DNA of 39,931 nucleotides from a virus: positions 1 through 39,931 of the IMG/VR virus record IMGVR_UViG_3300025674_000109; one strand, written 5' to 3'. The notes below the pieces were generated by a model. That model made no database searches. It was not told the DNA's origin and saw only the letters and a list, made by a program, of their open reading frames with translations. Each line of letters opens with the position of its first letter. Position 1 is the stretch's first letter. Position numbers and translations under genes: made by a program. Shown piece after piece: positions 17,958 through 24,796 of the stretch.

Positions 17958-18914
17958 TTAGAATACAAATCCTTCGCCTGTCCACGATCTTTCATATTGA
18001 TTACCTACAGATACAAAGAAATCATTCATACTGTATCCGTTAATGCTTTTGTAAAAGTATTCTGCTATTGGATTGTAGGTTACTTCGTATAGGTTTTTGT
18101 ACCCAAGGTTTCGTAAACAGATGTTGATTCTTGACTTAACAAATGAATCCAATTGTGTTTCCGTAATTCCTTCAATATCCCCTTCCGAGAATATTTTCTG
18201 TATGATTGCTTTTTCATGCTCATATACAATACTCCCTATAGCAATTGCCTTTGCTTCATATTCAGATGGGTCGATACCTGCTTCTTTTATGTACTGTTGG
18301 AACAGCCAACCTGTTGCTTCTGAATGTAATGCTTCATCTCTTGCAGAAAAGTTTATACCTGATACTACATTAAGTAGTTTGTTTTTCCCGTTAGTTTGGA
18401 AATGTTTTAGAAAGGCAAAGCTTGAATAAAGTACTGCACCTTCAATGAAAGAGAAAGCCGCAAGCGAGTAAGCCAAATCCTCATCCGATAATATCTTATC
18501 AAGAAATTCAATTCTTTCTGTGAGTACAGGATCTTCAAGGTATGCATTGTAGAATTCATCCGTAGCAAGATTTAACTCCTCATTTAGTTTAGCATAAAAT
18601 GGTGCATGGACAGATAACTCCATCGCTCCAAACAAAGATGCCATTGATTGTATCTCTGGTCTGGGAAAGCTCTGCATTATTTTAGTTAACCAAAACTCCT
18701 CACCAATGATTAGTTCGTATTTAGTAAATAGTTTTAGTGTTGTGATTACACCATGACGTTCTGCAGGAGTCATGTTTACTAATATATCCTGCTTGTCCTT
18801 TCCCACTTTAACTTCTTCTGGGGGCCAAAAGATAGATGATTGTTTGTTTCTAAACTCTACTGCTTGTGGGTAGTCTACAGTGTAAGTTGTTTTAGGTGTT
18901 GTCATTTGAATCAT
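17958..18914 (-). CDS. nrdB: Ribonucleotide reductase class I, small (beta) subunit, 318 aa
   Basis: Ferritin-like radical-generating partner of NrdA. Likely metal ligands are E67 (in KYELIIGEEFW), E99 and H103 (in MELSVHAPFY), E158 (in FIEGAVLYSSF), and E194 and H197 (in ARDEALH). Y107, four residues after H103, fits the radical tyrosine. The first ligand pair is spaced E-x3-H, not the E-x2-H of E. coli. The sequence style (VHAPFY, IEGAVLYSSFAFLKHF, NFSARDE) recalls NrdB of marine podo- and myophages. The gene overlaps the end of the RusA-like gene by 23 bases, so translation is probably coupled. An ATG three codons in is an alternative start. Confidence 0.95.
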   Translation of the reverse strand: MIQMTTPKTTYTVDYPQAVEFRNKQSSIFWPPEEVKVGKDKQDILVNMTPAERHGVITTLKLFTKYELIIGEEFWLTKIMQSFPRPEIQSMASLFGAMELSVHAPFYAKLNEELNLATDEFYNAYLEDPVLTERIEFLDKILSDEDLAYSLAAFSFIEGAVLYSSFAFLKHFQTNGKNKLLNVVSGINFSARDEALHSEATGWLFQQYIKEAGIDPSEYEAKAIAIGSIVYEHEKAIIQKIFSEGDIEGITETQLDSFVKSRINICLRNLGYKNLYEVTYNPIAEYFYKSINGYSMNDFFVSVGNQYERSWTGEGFVF

Positions 18915-19287
18915 TAAGTTGTAGTCCTATTATGCTGACATCTAAATACTCATCGCCCTTTGGCACTAGTTGCTTGTGAAGGGCGATTCCGTATACGTTT
19001 TTATCATTAAAATTATCATACATAGATTGATAAGTATCCAGTAATGGCTTAATGATGTTATCCAAATCTGCGGCTTTATTTGAAAGACCTGCGTGTACAT
19101 TAAAGAATACACGCTCATCTTTTTCAAACGGCCATTCAAAATTATCCCCATCTATAAATGTTATGATGGTTCTAATTTCCTCCTGATACCTCTTGTAATC
19201 CGCTGTCTTTTGTTTCATCCTGTAAAACATTCTGTTCGCTGATATCGGCTTCAGGTTTAAGTGATGGTTTATGTACATATAGTTCAT
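18892..19287 (-). CDS. RusA-like Holliday-junction resolvase, 131 aa
   Basis: Probably a structure-specific endonuclease cutting branched DNA before packaging, filling the role of T7 gp3. The RusA family pattern is visible: an N-terminal LNLKPISANRMFYR, then ADLDNIIKPLLD with two Asp, and a further Asp in NDKNVYGIALHK. A longer frame reaches 19317, but RusA proteins begin just before the beta strand, so I chose the ATG at 19287 (19278 is also possible). The start lies well inside the exonuclease gene in another frame, an overlap of 116 bases. The family call is fairly sure from the Asp pattern; the exact start is not. Confidence 0.75.
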   Translation of the reverse strand: MNYMYINHHLNLKPISANRMFYRMKQKTADYKRYQEEIRTIITFIDGDNFEWPFEKDERVFFNVHAGLSNKAADLDNIIKPLLDTYQSMYDNFNDKNVYGIALHKQLVPKGDEYLDVSIIGLQLNDSNDNT

Positions 19288-19945
19288 CCCAAGATTGTAG
19301 CATGTAAACACAATCATACATCTGTTGACAGTATTCTTTGCTTTTACCTAAGCCTCTGTACAAGGCTCTGACGCGGCCTTCTAGACGCTCTAGTGGTATC
19401 CCATTCATTACCTTTTTAGCTTTGGCTGGACCGTATCCTGGTAAGCCTGGGATGCCATCTGCAGAGTCTCCTGTAATCCATTGCTCAATTAGCTTCAAAT
19501 AAGCATCAACTGCAGAGACTTCATAACGTTCTCCTTTGTTGTAATTGTAATGAACCCCCGGAATCTGATCGAGATCTTTATCTATATGTGCAACTACATA
19601 AGGTCGCTCTGAATTAAGTGCCTCCCAACTCCAAATAGACACTAGGTCATCGGCCTCCATGCCTTCTGCTGAAGTTGCAGGGTAATTGTCCATAACCCAT
19701 TCATAAGCGTAGTTAAGTTTATCTTTTAGCTTTTGATCTAAGTCAGGACGATTTGATTTGTAATCGGAATAAACATTATACCGAAAGTTACCTTTACCTT
19801 TAAGAGCAATTTGAACAGACTGCATCATACAATCCTGATCAATTTTCATAAAGGTTTCTTTAATAGTTTTCTTAACTCCACTCTTTGAGTCTTGCGTACA
19901 GCAAGCTTTAAAAAGAATGGAGTCAGCATCTATAAGTGTTAACAT
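19172..19945 (-). CDS. 5'-3' exonuclease / flap endonuclease (T7 gp6-like), 257 aa
   Basis: Removes RNA primers and degrades DNA 5'-3' during replication and recombination. Metal-binding residues are visible: D6 and D8 in LIDADS, EADD at 97-100, DKD at 122-124, and D160/D163 in ITGDSADGIPG. The last stretch leads into a helix-three-turn-helix (GLPGYGPAKAKKV, about 167-179) that grips DNA. RBS GAGGA precedes the ATG. The C-terminal 40 residues are Glu/Ser-rich, past the catalytic fold, and overprint the RusA N-terminus. The gene starts 8 bases after the DNA polymerase gene. Confidence 0.93.
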   Translation of the reverse strand: MLTLIDADSILFKACCTQDSKSGVKKTIKETFMKIDQDCMMQSVQIALKGKGNFRYNVYSDYKSNRPDLDQKLKDKLNYAYEWVMDNYPATSAEGMEADDLVSIWSWEALNSERPYVVAHIDKDLDQIPGVHYNYNKGERYEVSAVDAYLKLIEQWITGDSADGIPGLPGYGPAKAKKVMNGIPLERLEGRVRALYRGLGKSKEYCQQMYDCVYMLQSWDELYVHKPSLKPEADISEQNVLQDETKDSGLQEVSGGN

Positions 19946-19953
19946 ATATATCC

Positions 19954-21873
19954 TCAGTGAACATCTGCGTAGCTTTCACCAACTACGTAGTTTCCACCTT
20001 CCATACAAGTAATGTCAAACCATTTGGGAGCTTCTTCAAAAGCTTCCTTTAGGATGACCCCAACTTTATCTGCATCATCTGGATGACAAGTAAATGCCAT
20101 TTCATCGTGATAAAAGATACGTGGTTTAGCTCGTAGTTTAAGTTCCTGAATTTTATCAAGAGCATAAGCTACTGTAAATGCCATTTCATCGTGATAAAAG
20201 ATACGTGGTTTAGCTCGTAGTTTAAGTTCCTGAATTTTATCAAGAGCATAAGCTACTGCGGCTTTACAAGTGATGCCTTCAGCGGCTTGAAGTAAATAGT
20301 TTAAGCATTGATGTTGGCTAGGGACAAAGACAGGTCTACCATCCAATCCTTCGATCCATCCAATACCTTGAGTTAACTGTTTGTTTTCCCACTCTTTTTC
20401 TATTTTCTTCTTTAGTGTGTCCAACCCTTTGATTGCTTTTGCGAATGCATCTTTAGCAACTTTACCAAGTTTAGGGTTACGATAACCACAAAGTACTTCT
20501 CCTAACTTAGCATCTCCACCACCAAACATGTAGCAATACAAGAAGCCTTTAGCAGTTTGTCTGCTTACTGTTGTTCCTGTAGCTTTTGAGAGAGCATCTG
20601 CGTTACGTTGATGCTGATCTCCGTTAATGATTTCATTTGTAAATTCAGGGTTTCTAAGATAGTGACATAATCCTCTAAGCTGATTTCCCGAGCTATCGCA
20701 TCCAACGATGACATCACCTTTGTCTGCCCTGAGAATAGTTCGCATTGGCTTGCCGTAGGAAGCATCAACTGAAGGGAGGTTAACAATGACTTCGTGGCGG
20801 CAACGGAATGACGGAGTTCCGATAGTCCACATGTTTCCGTGGAGTCGTCCATTCTTTACTTTCTCCTTCCATCCTTCAAGGACAGATAAGCGATTACGTA
20901 GAGTGTAGTATTCAGAAATTAATTCACCATCCTTACCAAATGCTTTCAATGAAGTATCCGTAAGTTTTGGCCCCATGTTTTTCCAACTACCATCTGGCAT
21001 TTTCTTTCGTGTGTAATCATCTGGTTCCCACCCTTGAGATAGTAACCATTCTTTAACTAGAGCGATTTGGCCCAAGTCAATTTGATCCACTCTGGACCTC
21101 CGAAAGCTTTGTCCTGGGGGCATAAGGTCCGTGTCCGTTGGTTTGACTTCCCTTCCAAAGTATTCGGATAGTATCCTAACGGTAGTAGCAGAATACGTCC
21201 CGTCCTTTTTAAACTTAGGTGTTTTAGGTTCTTTGTCAATGAATACCTCATGTGTTCCTAGTTTAGGTTCTAGTATACGTTCTATTTGATGCATACGTTC
21301 TACAAACATAGCTTCTGTTTGTTCAGCTAGCTTTTCATCAAAGTTCCAACCATCCCTACGCATCATTACATTGCATTTTGCAATTGATTGTTCGACTTGT
21401 AGTCCACGTTGAATCATTGGATTTTGTTTGTATATTTCTGAATATTCTTTCAGAAGTTTACGATATACCATCAAATTAACTTTACAATCTTGAATACAAT
21501 AGTCTAACATTTCTTGAGAAAACTCAGAAAAGTCATCATATTCAATCTTTTTGTTACCTAGATACTCTCCCCAACCTGCCAAACCATGTTTGTGTGGTCG
21601 TGTATAACGTAGTGTTTGGGACATAACCCAAGTGTCATGTACAGGTTTGTTTAGAAGAGAACTATGAAAAAGCCTATCCAAGGTAGGAATATCATAGCCA
21701 ATAACATTATGGCCGACAAGACGATCAGCGGATACAAGAGTAGCCAATCCGTCAGCGATATTGCTAGGTCCGTATGTTTTGATATCTTCTGTTTCCACAT
21801 CGATAGTAACAATACAATGTACTTTTGTAGCATCTATTCCATCTGCCTCTATATCAAAGAGCAAAGTGCTCAT
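19954..21873 (-). CDS. Family A DNA polymerase (T7-like) with duplicated motif C, 639 aa
   Basis: Replicative polymerase with 3'-5' proofreading. The exonuclease domain has D7/E9 (FDIEADG), D61 (HNVIGYD) and YCIQD ending in D129. Polymerase motif A is CDSSGNQLR (D393), motif B RQTAKGFLY (R438, K442, Y446), and motif C YHDEM. Motif C occurs twice, at H561-E563 and H589-E591, because an 84-bp segment coding for 28 residues is repeated exactly and in frame. Without the extra copy the protein would be 611 aa. A frame extending upstream to a TTG exists, but the ATG at 21873, overlapping the previous stop as TAATG with GGAG upstream, is the natural start. If both copies are real, the palm domain carries an extra helix and hairpin, and activity is uncertain. 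Confidence 0.95.
   Translation of the reverse strand: MSTLLFDIEADGIDATKVHCIVTIDVETEDIKTYGPSNIADGLATLVSADRLVGHNVIGYDIPTLDRLFHSSLLNKPVHDTWVMSQTLRYTRPHKHGLAGWGEYLGNKKIEYDDFSEFSQEMLDYCIQDCKVNLMVYRKLLKEYSEIYKQNPMIQRGLQVEQSIAKCNVMMRRDGWNFDEKLAEQTEAMFVERMHQIERILEPKLGTHEVFIDKEPKTPKFKKDGTYSATTVRILSEYFGREVKPTDTDLMPPGQSFRRSRVDQIDLGQIALVKEWLLSQGWEPDDYTRKKMPDGSWKNMGPKLTDTSLKAFGKDGELISEYYTLRNRLSVLEGWKEKVKNGRLHGNMWTIGTPSFRCRHEVIVNLPSVDASYGKPMRTILRADKGDVIVGCDSSGNQLRGLCHYLRNPEFTNEIINGDQHQRNADALSKATGTTVSRQTAKGFLYCYMFGGGDAKLGEVLCGYRNPKLGKVAKDAFAKAIKGLDTLKKKIEKEWENKQLTQGIGWIEGLDGRPVFVPSQHQCLNYLLQAAEGITCKAAVAYALDKIQELKLRAKPRIFYHDEMAFTVAYALDKIQELKLRAKPRIFYHDEMAFTCHPDDADKVGVILKEAFEEAPKWFDITCMEGGNYVVGESYADVH
20090..20257. 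repeat. Exact 84-bp tandem duplication inside the DNA polymerase gene
   Basis: Bases 20090-20173 and 20174-20257 are identical over all 84 positions. The unit codes for 28 residues, VAYALDKIQEL...YHDEMAFT, comprising a helix and the motif C hairpin. It keeps the reading frame. The absence of any difference means it is very recent or an assembly artefact. Confidence 0.98.
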
Positions 21874-22211
21874 TAGTTGTTTCTCCAATCCTCAATCATT
21901 TTGTTAATATACCATTGACATTTTTCAAGATCTTGTTTAGGTTTTCCTTTATCTTGATGACGCAGTAAATATTTAATTGCATTACCCATACAATAGCTGT
22001 AACTATCTGGTGTAAAAGCATCAATTATATCAATAACTTCCATACCATTTTTATGGTAATGTTTAGGTTTATTAACAATATCCCAATCTTCTTTACCTTT
22101 CATACTACTACCAATAGCCGCATAAAAAGCCTCTGAAGCATCTGCCGCTAGCTCTTGTGGAGAAGCAGTTAAGCTACCTTCAGACCATTTGTCGTAAGAG
22201 TCATTGCTCAT
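21873..22211 (-). CDS. DUF3310 (SaV-like) protein related to T7 gp1.7 family, 112 aa
   Basis: The family signature is clear in the second half: VNKPKHYHKNGMEVIDIIDAF, then YCMGNAIKYLLRH and DLEKCQWYINKMIEDW. Members are widespread in phages, and the T7 gp1.7 nucleotide kinase belongs to this group, so a part in nucleotide metabolism is likely. The first 40 residues are a variable leader. A longer frame starts at 22241, but AAAGAGG sits well placed before the ATG at 22211. The stop overlaps the polymerase start (TAATG), so the two are translationally coupled. Confidence 0.8.
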   Translation of the reverse strand: MSNDSYDKWSEGSLTASPQELAADASEAFYAAIGSSMKGKEDWDIVNKPKHYHKNGMEVIDIIDAFTPDSYSYCMGNAIKYLLRHQDKGKPKQDLEKCQWYINKMIEDWRNN

Positions 22212-22243
22212 ACACATCCTCTTTATGTTTTGAATATCCATTT

Positions 22244-22393
22244 TTAAGTTTGTATTTCTTGTTTAGTTCTACTTGTGGTTTGTTGAACTTGGGTAGAAAC
22301 TTTGCTACTGGATTCTTTTGCAAATATCTTTTTCCAGTTTTCATCGAATTTACCTTTATTAGTTATTGGTCTATATTTAGAACCTTTACTCAT
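22244..22393 (-). CDS. Small basic phage protein, 49 aa
   Basis: Begins MSKGSKYRPITNKGKFDENWKKIF, a layout (SKG, RP, KFD.NW.KIF) I have seen in short proteins of marine podoviruses, with no known function. The tail is Ser/Thr/Gln-rich and probably disordered. It overlaps the end of the upstream 69-aa gene by 8 bases, and its position 33 bases before the DUF3310 start fits the compact operon. Confidence 0.55.
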   Translation of the reverse strand: MSKGSKYRPITNKGKFDENWKKIFAKESSSKVSTQVQQTTSRTKQEIQT

Positions 22394-22595
22394 TGTACAA
22401 ACCTGACATATGTAACTCTACTCTAGTGATAGCTAACTTTAACGCACCCATGGCATTATCTAAAGCTAAAGATTCTAGATCTCCAGTATCGTGTAAATGC
22501 TCTTGAGCTTTATACATATGGTCAAGGCAAGAATTTAATTGATCGTACACTTTACTGTTAATACGTTCTACATTATCATCACTTCTTGTAATCAC
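22386..22595 (-). CDS. Small helical protein of unknown function, 69 aa
   Basis: Mostly one long amphipathic helix or a helical pair (YDQLNSCLDHMYKAQEHL, then ALDNAMGALKLAITRVELHM). The only start that keeps this length is GTG at 22595, with a weak RBS, inside the end of the upstream 65-aa frame. I do not recognise a family. Overlaps of 17 and 8 bases with its neighbours argue that it is translated as part of the chain. Confidence 0.5.
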   Translation of the reverse strand: MITRSDDNVERINSKVYDQLNSCLDHMYKAQEHLHDTGDLESLALDNAMGALKLAITRVELHMSGLYNE

Positions 22596-22776
22596 CGTAC
22601 CATTCCTCCATTGCTCGCAAGTCTAGATAATGATCATAAACTGCTTGTTCAAACATATCTCTGGGGTTGTCAATCGGGTTGTTCAATCGTTCCTCCCACC
22701 TTTCCTTCCATGAACCACTTTCTGTAGTATTCGATGTAGTAGTGGGAGAATCGTAAAAGCTGTTCATCGCTTGCAT
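22579..22776 (-). CDS. Small protein of unknown function, 65 aa, overlapping HNH gene
   Basis: Its second half (NPRDMFEQAVYDHYLDLRAMEEWYGDYKK) is acidic and aromatic and looks like a true protein. The first half is read in another frame inside the last 107 bases of the HNH gene. ATG at 22776 has no clear RBS. A TTG after GGGAGG (codon 31, start 22686) would give a 35-aa product with far less overlap. Function unknown. Confidence 0.4.
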   Translation of the reverse strand: MQAMNSFYDSPTTTSNTTESGSWKERWEERLNNPIDNPRDMFEQAVYDHYLDLRAMEEWYGDYKK

Positions 22777-23140
22777 TATTTTTCATCCTGTTAGCTAAGT
22801 TACTTATGATCTGAATATTTTTAGGCAAATAGCCACGAGTGGGATTAATACGATCCAAGGAAGGAGAGGTATCGAGATCTCCACCAATAGTAAAAGAAGT
22901 CCCCATAATGCTACAGCAGTTATCAACAGGCCATACGGCATAGATGTCATCTTTTTGTACCTCAACTTCAAATCTGTTTCGTTCTTTTGCACGTTTTATC
23001 ATATGCCTAACAACATCAGACATATAAGTTCCTAACTCACCTTTAAATCTGTAGTAACATTCGTTACAGATGTCCTTCTTTACAGACTTTTGGTTTTGGC
23101 AGTGACCCATTAAACATATCGATGGGTTTTCCTGTTTCAT
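22670..23140 (-). CDS. HNH-type endonuclease, 156 aa
   Basis: The C-terminal half carries the phage HNH/endonuclease VII-like pattern SPSLDRINPTRGYLPKNI, then IISNLANRMKNNAS. The N-terminal half has a Cys pair pattern (C9, C14, C25, C28 in ICNECYYR) likely to hold zinc. Such free-standing HNH proteins are often homing endonucleases that insert next to phage genes, but can also serve in packaging. Both ends overlap other frames (78 bases upstream, 107 bases downstream), which fits an inserted mobile gene that has been fitted into the operon. The start could instead be an ATG 11 codons in. Confidence 0.75.
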   Translation of the reverse strand: MKQENPSICLMGHCQNQKSVKKDICNECYYRFKGELGTYMSDVVRHMIKRAKERNRFEVEVQKDDIYAVWPVDNCCSIMGTSFTIGGDLDTSPSLDRINPTRGYLPKNIQIISNLANRMKNNASDEQLLRFSHYYIEYYRKWFMEGKVGGTIEQPD

Positions 23141-23321
23141 GTAATACCCTCATGTCCATAATTAATTTAGATATAACTAAACTAATTTCTTCAAGGACTT
23201 CAAAATATGTAGCTAAATCAATTCTTTCTTGAGAGTACAAATCATCAAGTTCTTCTTTGTAATCTCTTAATGCTGTAGTTAACTCGTTGATTTTGCTATC
23301 TAAAAGATTAGTTTTTAACAT
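23064..23321 (-). CDS. Coiled-coil protein of unknown function, 85 aa
   Basis: Residues 1-65 form heptad-like leucine/isoleucine helices (LLDSKINELTTALRDYKEEL; VLEEISLVISKLIMDM), so it is probably an oligomer. ATG overlaps the stop of the terminase-small-like gene (TAATG), with AAAGGA upstream. Its last 26 codons overlap the HNH frame. I recognise no family. Confidence 0.55.
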   Translation of the reverse strand: MLKTNLLDSKINELTTALRDYKEELDDLYSQERIDLATYFEVLEEISLVISKLIMDMRVLHETGKPIDMFNGSLPKPKVCKEGHL

Positions 23322-23707
23322 TATTCCTTTAATCCTAACTCTTTTAGTTTATTGTTTAACTCTTCATCAGAAAGTTCTTCTGCAGAAATTTCTGTGTTGG
23401 TTTGATCGATACGTGCAAGCTTTGGTGTTTCAAACTCAGCAAGAGTAGTCGCAATTTTAGCGGCTTCTTCTAGTTCTCCTTCTTGCATGTATTTAACCAG
23501 TAACACTTTTAAACATCCGATAGCAGACACTTCATTGGTAAGTTCTTCAACATCTACTTTCATTTCAGCGGCTGTTAATTTTAGTCGTTCCCTGGCTTCT
23601 TTGTTTGCTTTTCTAGAAGCGACAGAAGCCTTTTGCATTTCTCTAGCTTGTTCCACTGAAGTTATTTTGGGTGCTAGATTTTCTAAAGACTTTGGATTAA
23701 ATGCCAT
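23321..23707 (-). CDS. Terminase small subunit-like protein, 128 aa
   Basis: The layout matches small terminase or DNA-packaging proteins of many phages: NPKSLENLAP at the start, a basic SVASRKANKEARERLKL helix, then ETPKLARIDQTN and a closing LSDEELNNKL. This would be the DNA-recognising partner of the large terminase. It is odd that it lies on the opposite strand, about 6 kb from the large subunit gene. RBS GGAG precedes the ATG, and the stop overlaps the next start (TAATG). The call rests on sequence style rather than a catalytic motif, so other roles are possible. Confidence 0.5.
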   Translation of the reverse strand: MAFNPKSLENLAPKITSVEQAREMQKASVASRKANKEARERLKLTAAEMKVDVEELTNEVSAIGCLKVLLVKYMQEGELEEAAKIATTLAEFETPKLARIDQTNTEISAEELSDEELNNKLKELGLKE

Positions 23708-23727
23708 ATGTTTATATTTCTCCTTAT

Positions 23728-23749
23728 GGGGCCGAGCTTGCGAGGCTCC
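23728..23749. repeat. Conserved hairpin element, copy 1
   Basis: GGGGCC and GGCTCC flank the ten-base core GAGCTTGCGA. The element directly follows the stop codon of the 53-aa gene and precedes the RBS of the 128-aa gene. In the plus sense the core can fold as CC-GA-GC-TT-GC-GA-GG, with tandem G-A pairs and a tiny loop. The same core occurs at 28225-28234 and 29400-29409. Confidence 0.6.
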
Positions 23750-23911
23750 TTATTTACGCTTTGCATCATACAGTCGTCTGGATCTTCCTGTGTATGCAGA
23801 AGCGCTTCCTGTTTTTCTATAGACTTGTTCAATTGCATCTTCTTCGGAATATGCACGAACATTAGGAACCATTAAACGACCATCGTAATATACATTAAAA
23901 TAATAAATCAT
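23750..23911 (-). CDS. Small conserved-looking phage protein, 53 aa
   Basis: Starts MIYYFNVYYDGRLMVPNVRAYSEEDAIEQVYRK and ends in GSASAYTGRSRRLYDAKRK. The pattern (a short beta strand pair, a helix with EEDAI, then SASxYTG) recurs in small proteins of T7-like and cyanophages. Function unknown. It sits between the 71-aa gene and the hairpin element, whose first bases follow its stop codon directly. Confidence 0.6.
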   Translation of the reverse strand: MIYYFNVYYDGRLMVPNVRAYSEEDAIEQVYRKTGSASAYTGRSRRLYDAKRK

Positions 23912-23919
23912 AATATTAT

Positions 23920-24132
23920 TTATTTCCTTGTTGTTGCTTCAGAAGCTTTAATTAGGTCGTTGTCAATTTCGTAGTCATCATTTTCTTTATCCAACGCCAT
24001 CTCTAACAATCGTGCTAGGCCGATCTCAACCAGATACCTTGTAGCTTCTTGATTTGTTTCGATTTCTAAGTTGGCAGAACCATCTTCATTCTCTTCTAAT
24101 CGTTTTACTTGAATCATACCACACTCACTCAT
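23920..24132 (-). CDS. Small acidic protein of unknown function, 70 aa
   Basis: Begins MSECGMIQVKRLEENEDGSANLEIETNQEATRYLVEIGL and ends in an acidic helix with DKENDDYEIDNDLI. A frame exists to 24174, but AAGGAA precedes the ATG at 24132, which I use. It is the first gene after the two tandem promoter-like elements at 24194-24264, so it should head their transcripts. I know no function. Confidence 0.6.
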   Translation of the reverse strand: MSECGMIQVKRLEENEDGSANLEIETNQEATRYLVEIGLARLLEMALDKENDDYEIDNDLIKASEATTRK

Positions 24133-24193
24133 TTGTTTTTCCTTGCTTATGTTTTGCATAGTAATTTTATGCATATGCCCGAAAGCCCGTTAA

Positions 24194-24207
24194 CTGGGAT
24201 GTCGGTT
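24194..24207 (-). promoter_or_regulatory. Phage promoter-like element, copy A
   Basis: The minus strand reads AACCGACATCCCAG, preceded by an AT-rich run (TTTTTTTATAAC). Copies with the same AT-rich lead lie at 24251, 27551 and 28822 (the last imperfect), always on the minus strand and upstream of leftward genes. The GACA...CAG part resembles SP6/T7-family promoter cores. The 71-aa gene starts 62 bases downstream. Confidence 0.6.
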
Positions 24208-24250
24208 GTTATAAAAAAAGTTTTTGAAAAGCCCGTCGAGAGTTCTCGAT

Positions 24251-24264
24251 CTGGGATGTCGGTT
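24251..24264 (-). promoter_or_regulatory. Phage promoter-like element, copy B
   Basis: The same 14 bases (AACCGACATCCCAG) as copy A, 57 bases upstream of it. It follows the T-run of an intrinsic terminator by five bases. Just downstream is a near-perfect palindrome TCGAGAGTTCTCGA (24236-24249), which would form a hairpin at the 5' end of the transcript. Both A and B are followed by CGGGCTTT. Confidence 0.6.
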
Positions 24265-24269
24265 ATCAT

Positions 24270-24305
24270 AAAAAACATCTAAGGTTCTCGAAAGAACCCT
24301 AGATG
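24270..24305 (-). terminator. Intrinsic terminator with TTCG loop
   Basis: On the minus strand a 13-bp stem (CATCTAGGGTTCT with AGAACCTTAGATG, one G-T pair) closes a TTCG tetraloop and is followed directly by six T. It ends the leftward unit carrying the 47-aa gene, and promoter copy B starts right after it. Confidence 0.9.
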
Positions 24306-24380
24306 GAATATATGAGTGTCCCCTAAGCCGTCAGGGATATAGGTTTACGTTTTGGAGGCTTTGACTCCCACTCATAACTG

Positions 24381-24524
24381 TTATCGTTTACCTAACTTAC
24401 GTATAAGAAAGGAACGAAATGAACGGCCTTTGTATCGATCATTAGAGTATTGATACTCAAACATATACTCCATTGCTTCTTGTTTGGACAATGGGTATTT
24501 TATGTGAAAAGGTTTATCTTTCAT
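24381..24524 (-). CDS. Small basic protein of unknown function, 47 aa
   Basis: MKDKPFHIKYPLSKQEAMEYMFEY, then a basic end FRSFLIRKLGKR. AAGGA precedes the ATG. It is the last gene before the terminator at 24270-24305. After its stop, the +1 frame stays open for 22 codons with protein-like content (NSYEWESKPPKRKPIS), which might be the remnant of a longer gene broken by a one-base change. Confidence 0.5.
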   Translation of the reverse strand: MKDKPFHIKYPLSKQEAMEYMFEYQYSNDRYKGRSFRSFLIRKLGKR

Positions 24525-24533
24525 AGAAGATCC

Positions 24534-24779
24534 TTAGTACGATGATACATGTTCTTTGATAGATTTTTTGAGAGCTTGTTCTGCACTGCATTGAGATTGT
24601 ATGATTGTAGCTGTGATATCTGATTGCGACACACCATCAGCATATTTATCTGTTACATCAATTACTGCTGAGTCAAGCTTTTGTATGTATTGTCCTAACC
24701 AATAGTCAAGTTCTCTACCGATTTTATGGTAGCCTTCACCAACTATTTCATCAATAGTTTGGTTAAGGTCTTCAATCAT
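24534..24779 (-). CDS. Small acidic helical protein of unknown function, 81 aa
   Basis: Begins MIEDLNQTIDEIVGEGYHKIGRELDYWLGQYIQKLD and continues helical to KKSIKEHVSSY. A TTG start at 24800 would give 88 aa, but GGAAAG sits seven bases before the ATG at 24779, which I prefer. It belongs to the run of short accessory genes between 24.3 and 27.5 kb, where host-takeover proteins usually lie. No family recognised. Confidence 0.55.
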   Translation of the reverse strand: MIEDLNQTIDEIVGEGYHKIGRELDYWLGQYIQKLDSAVIDVTDKYADGVSQSDITATIIQSQCSAEQALKKSIKEHVSSY

Positions 24780-24796
24780 TTTATCTTTCCAAGTAT

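Noticed and set aside
23728-23749. Hairpin element copies as ordinary intrinsic terminators
   Set aside because: The stems are short with mismatches, the core rather than the arms is conserved, and a T-run is lacking after copies 1 and 3.
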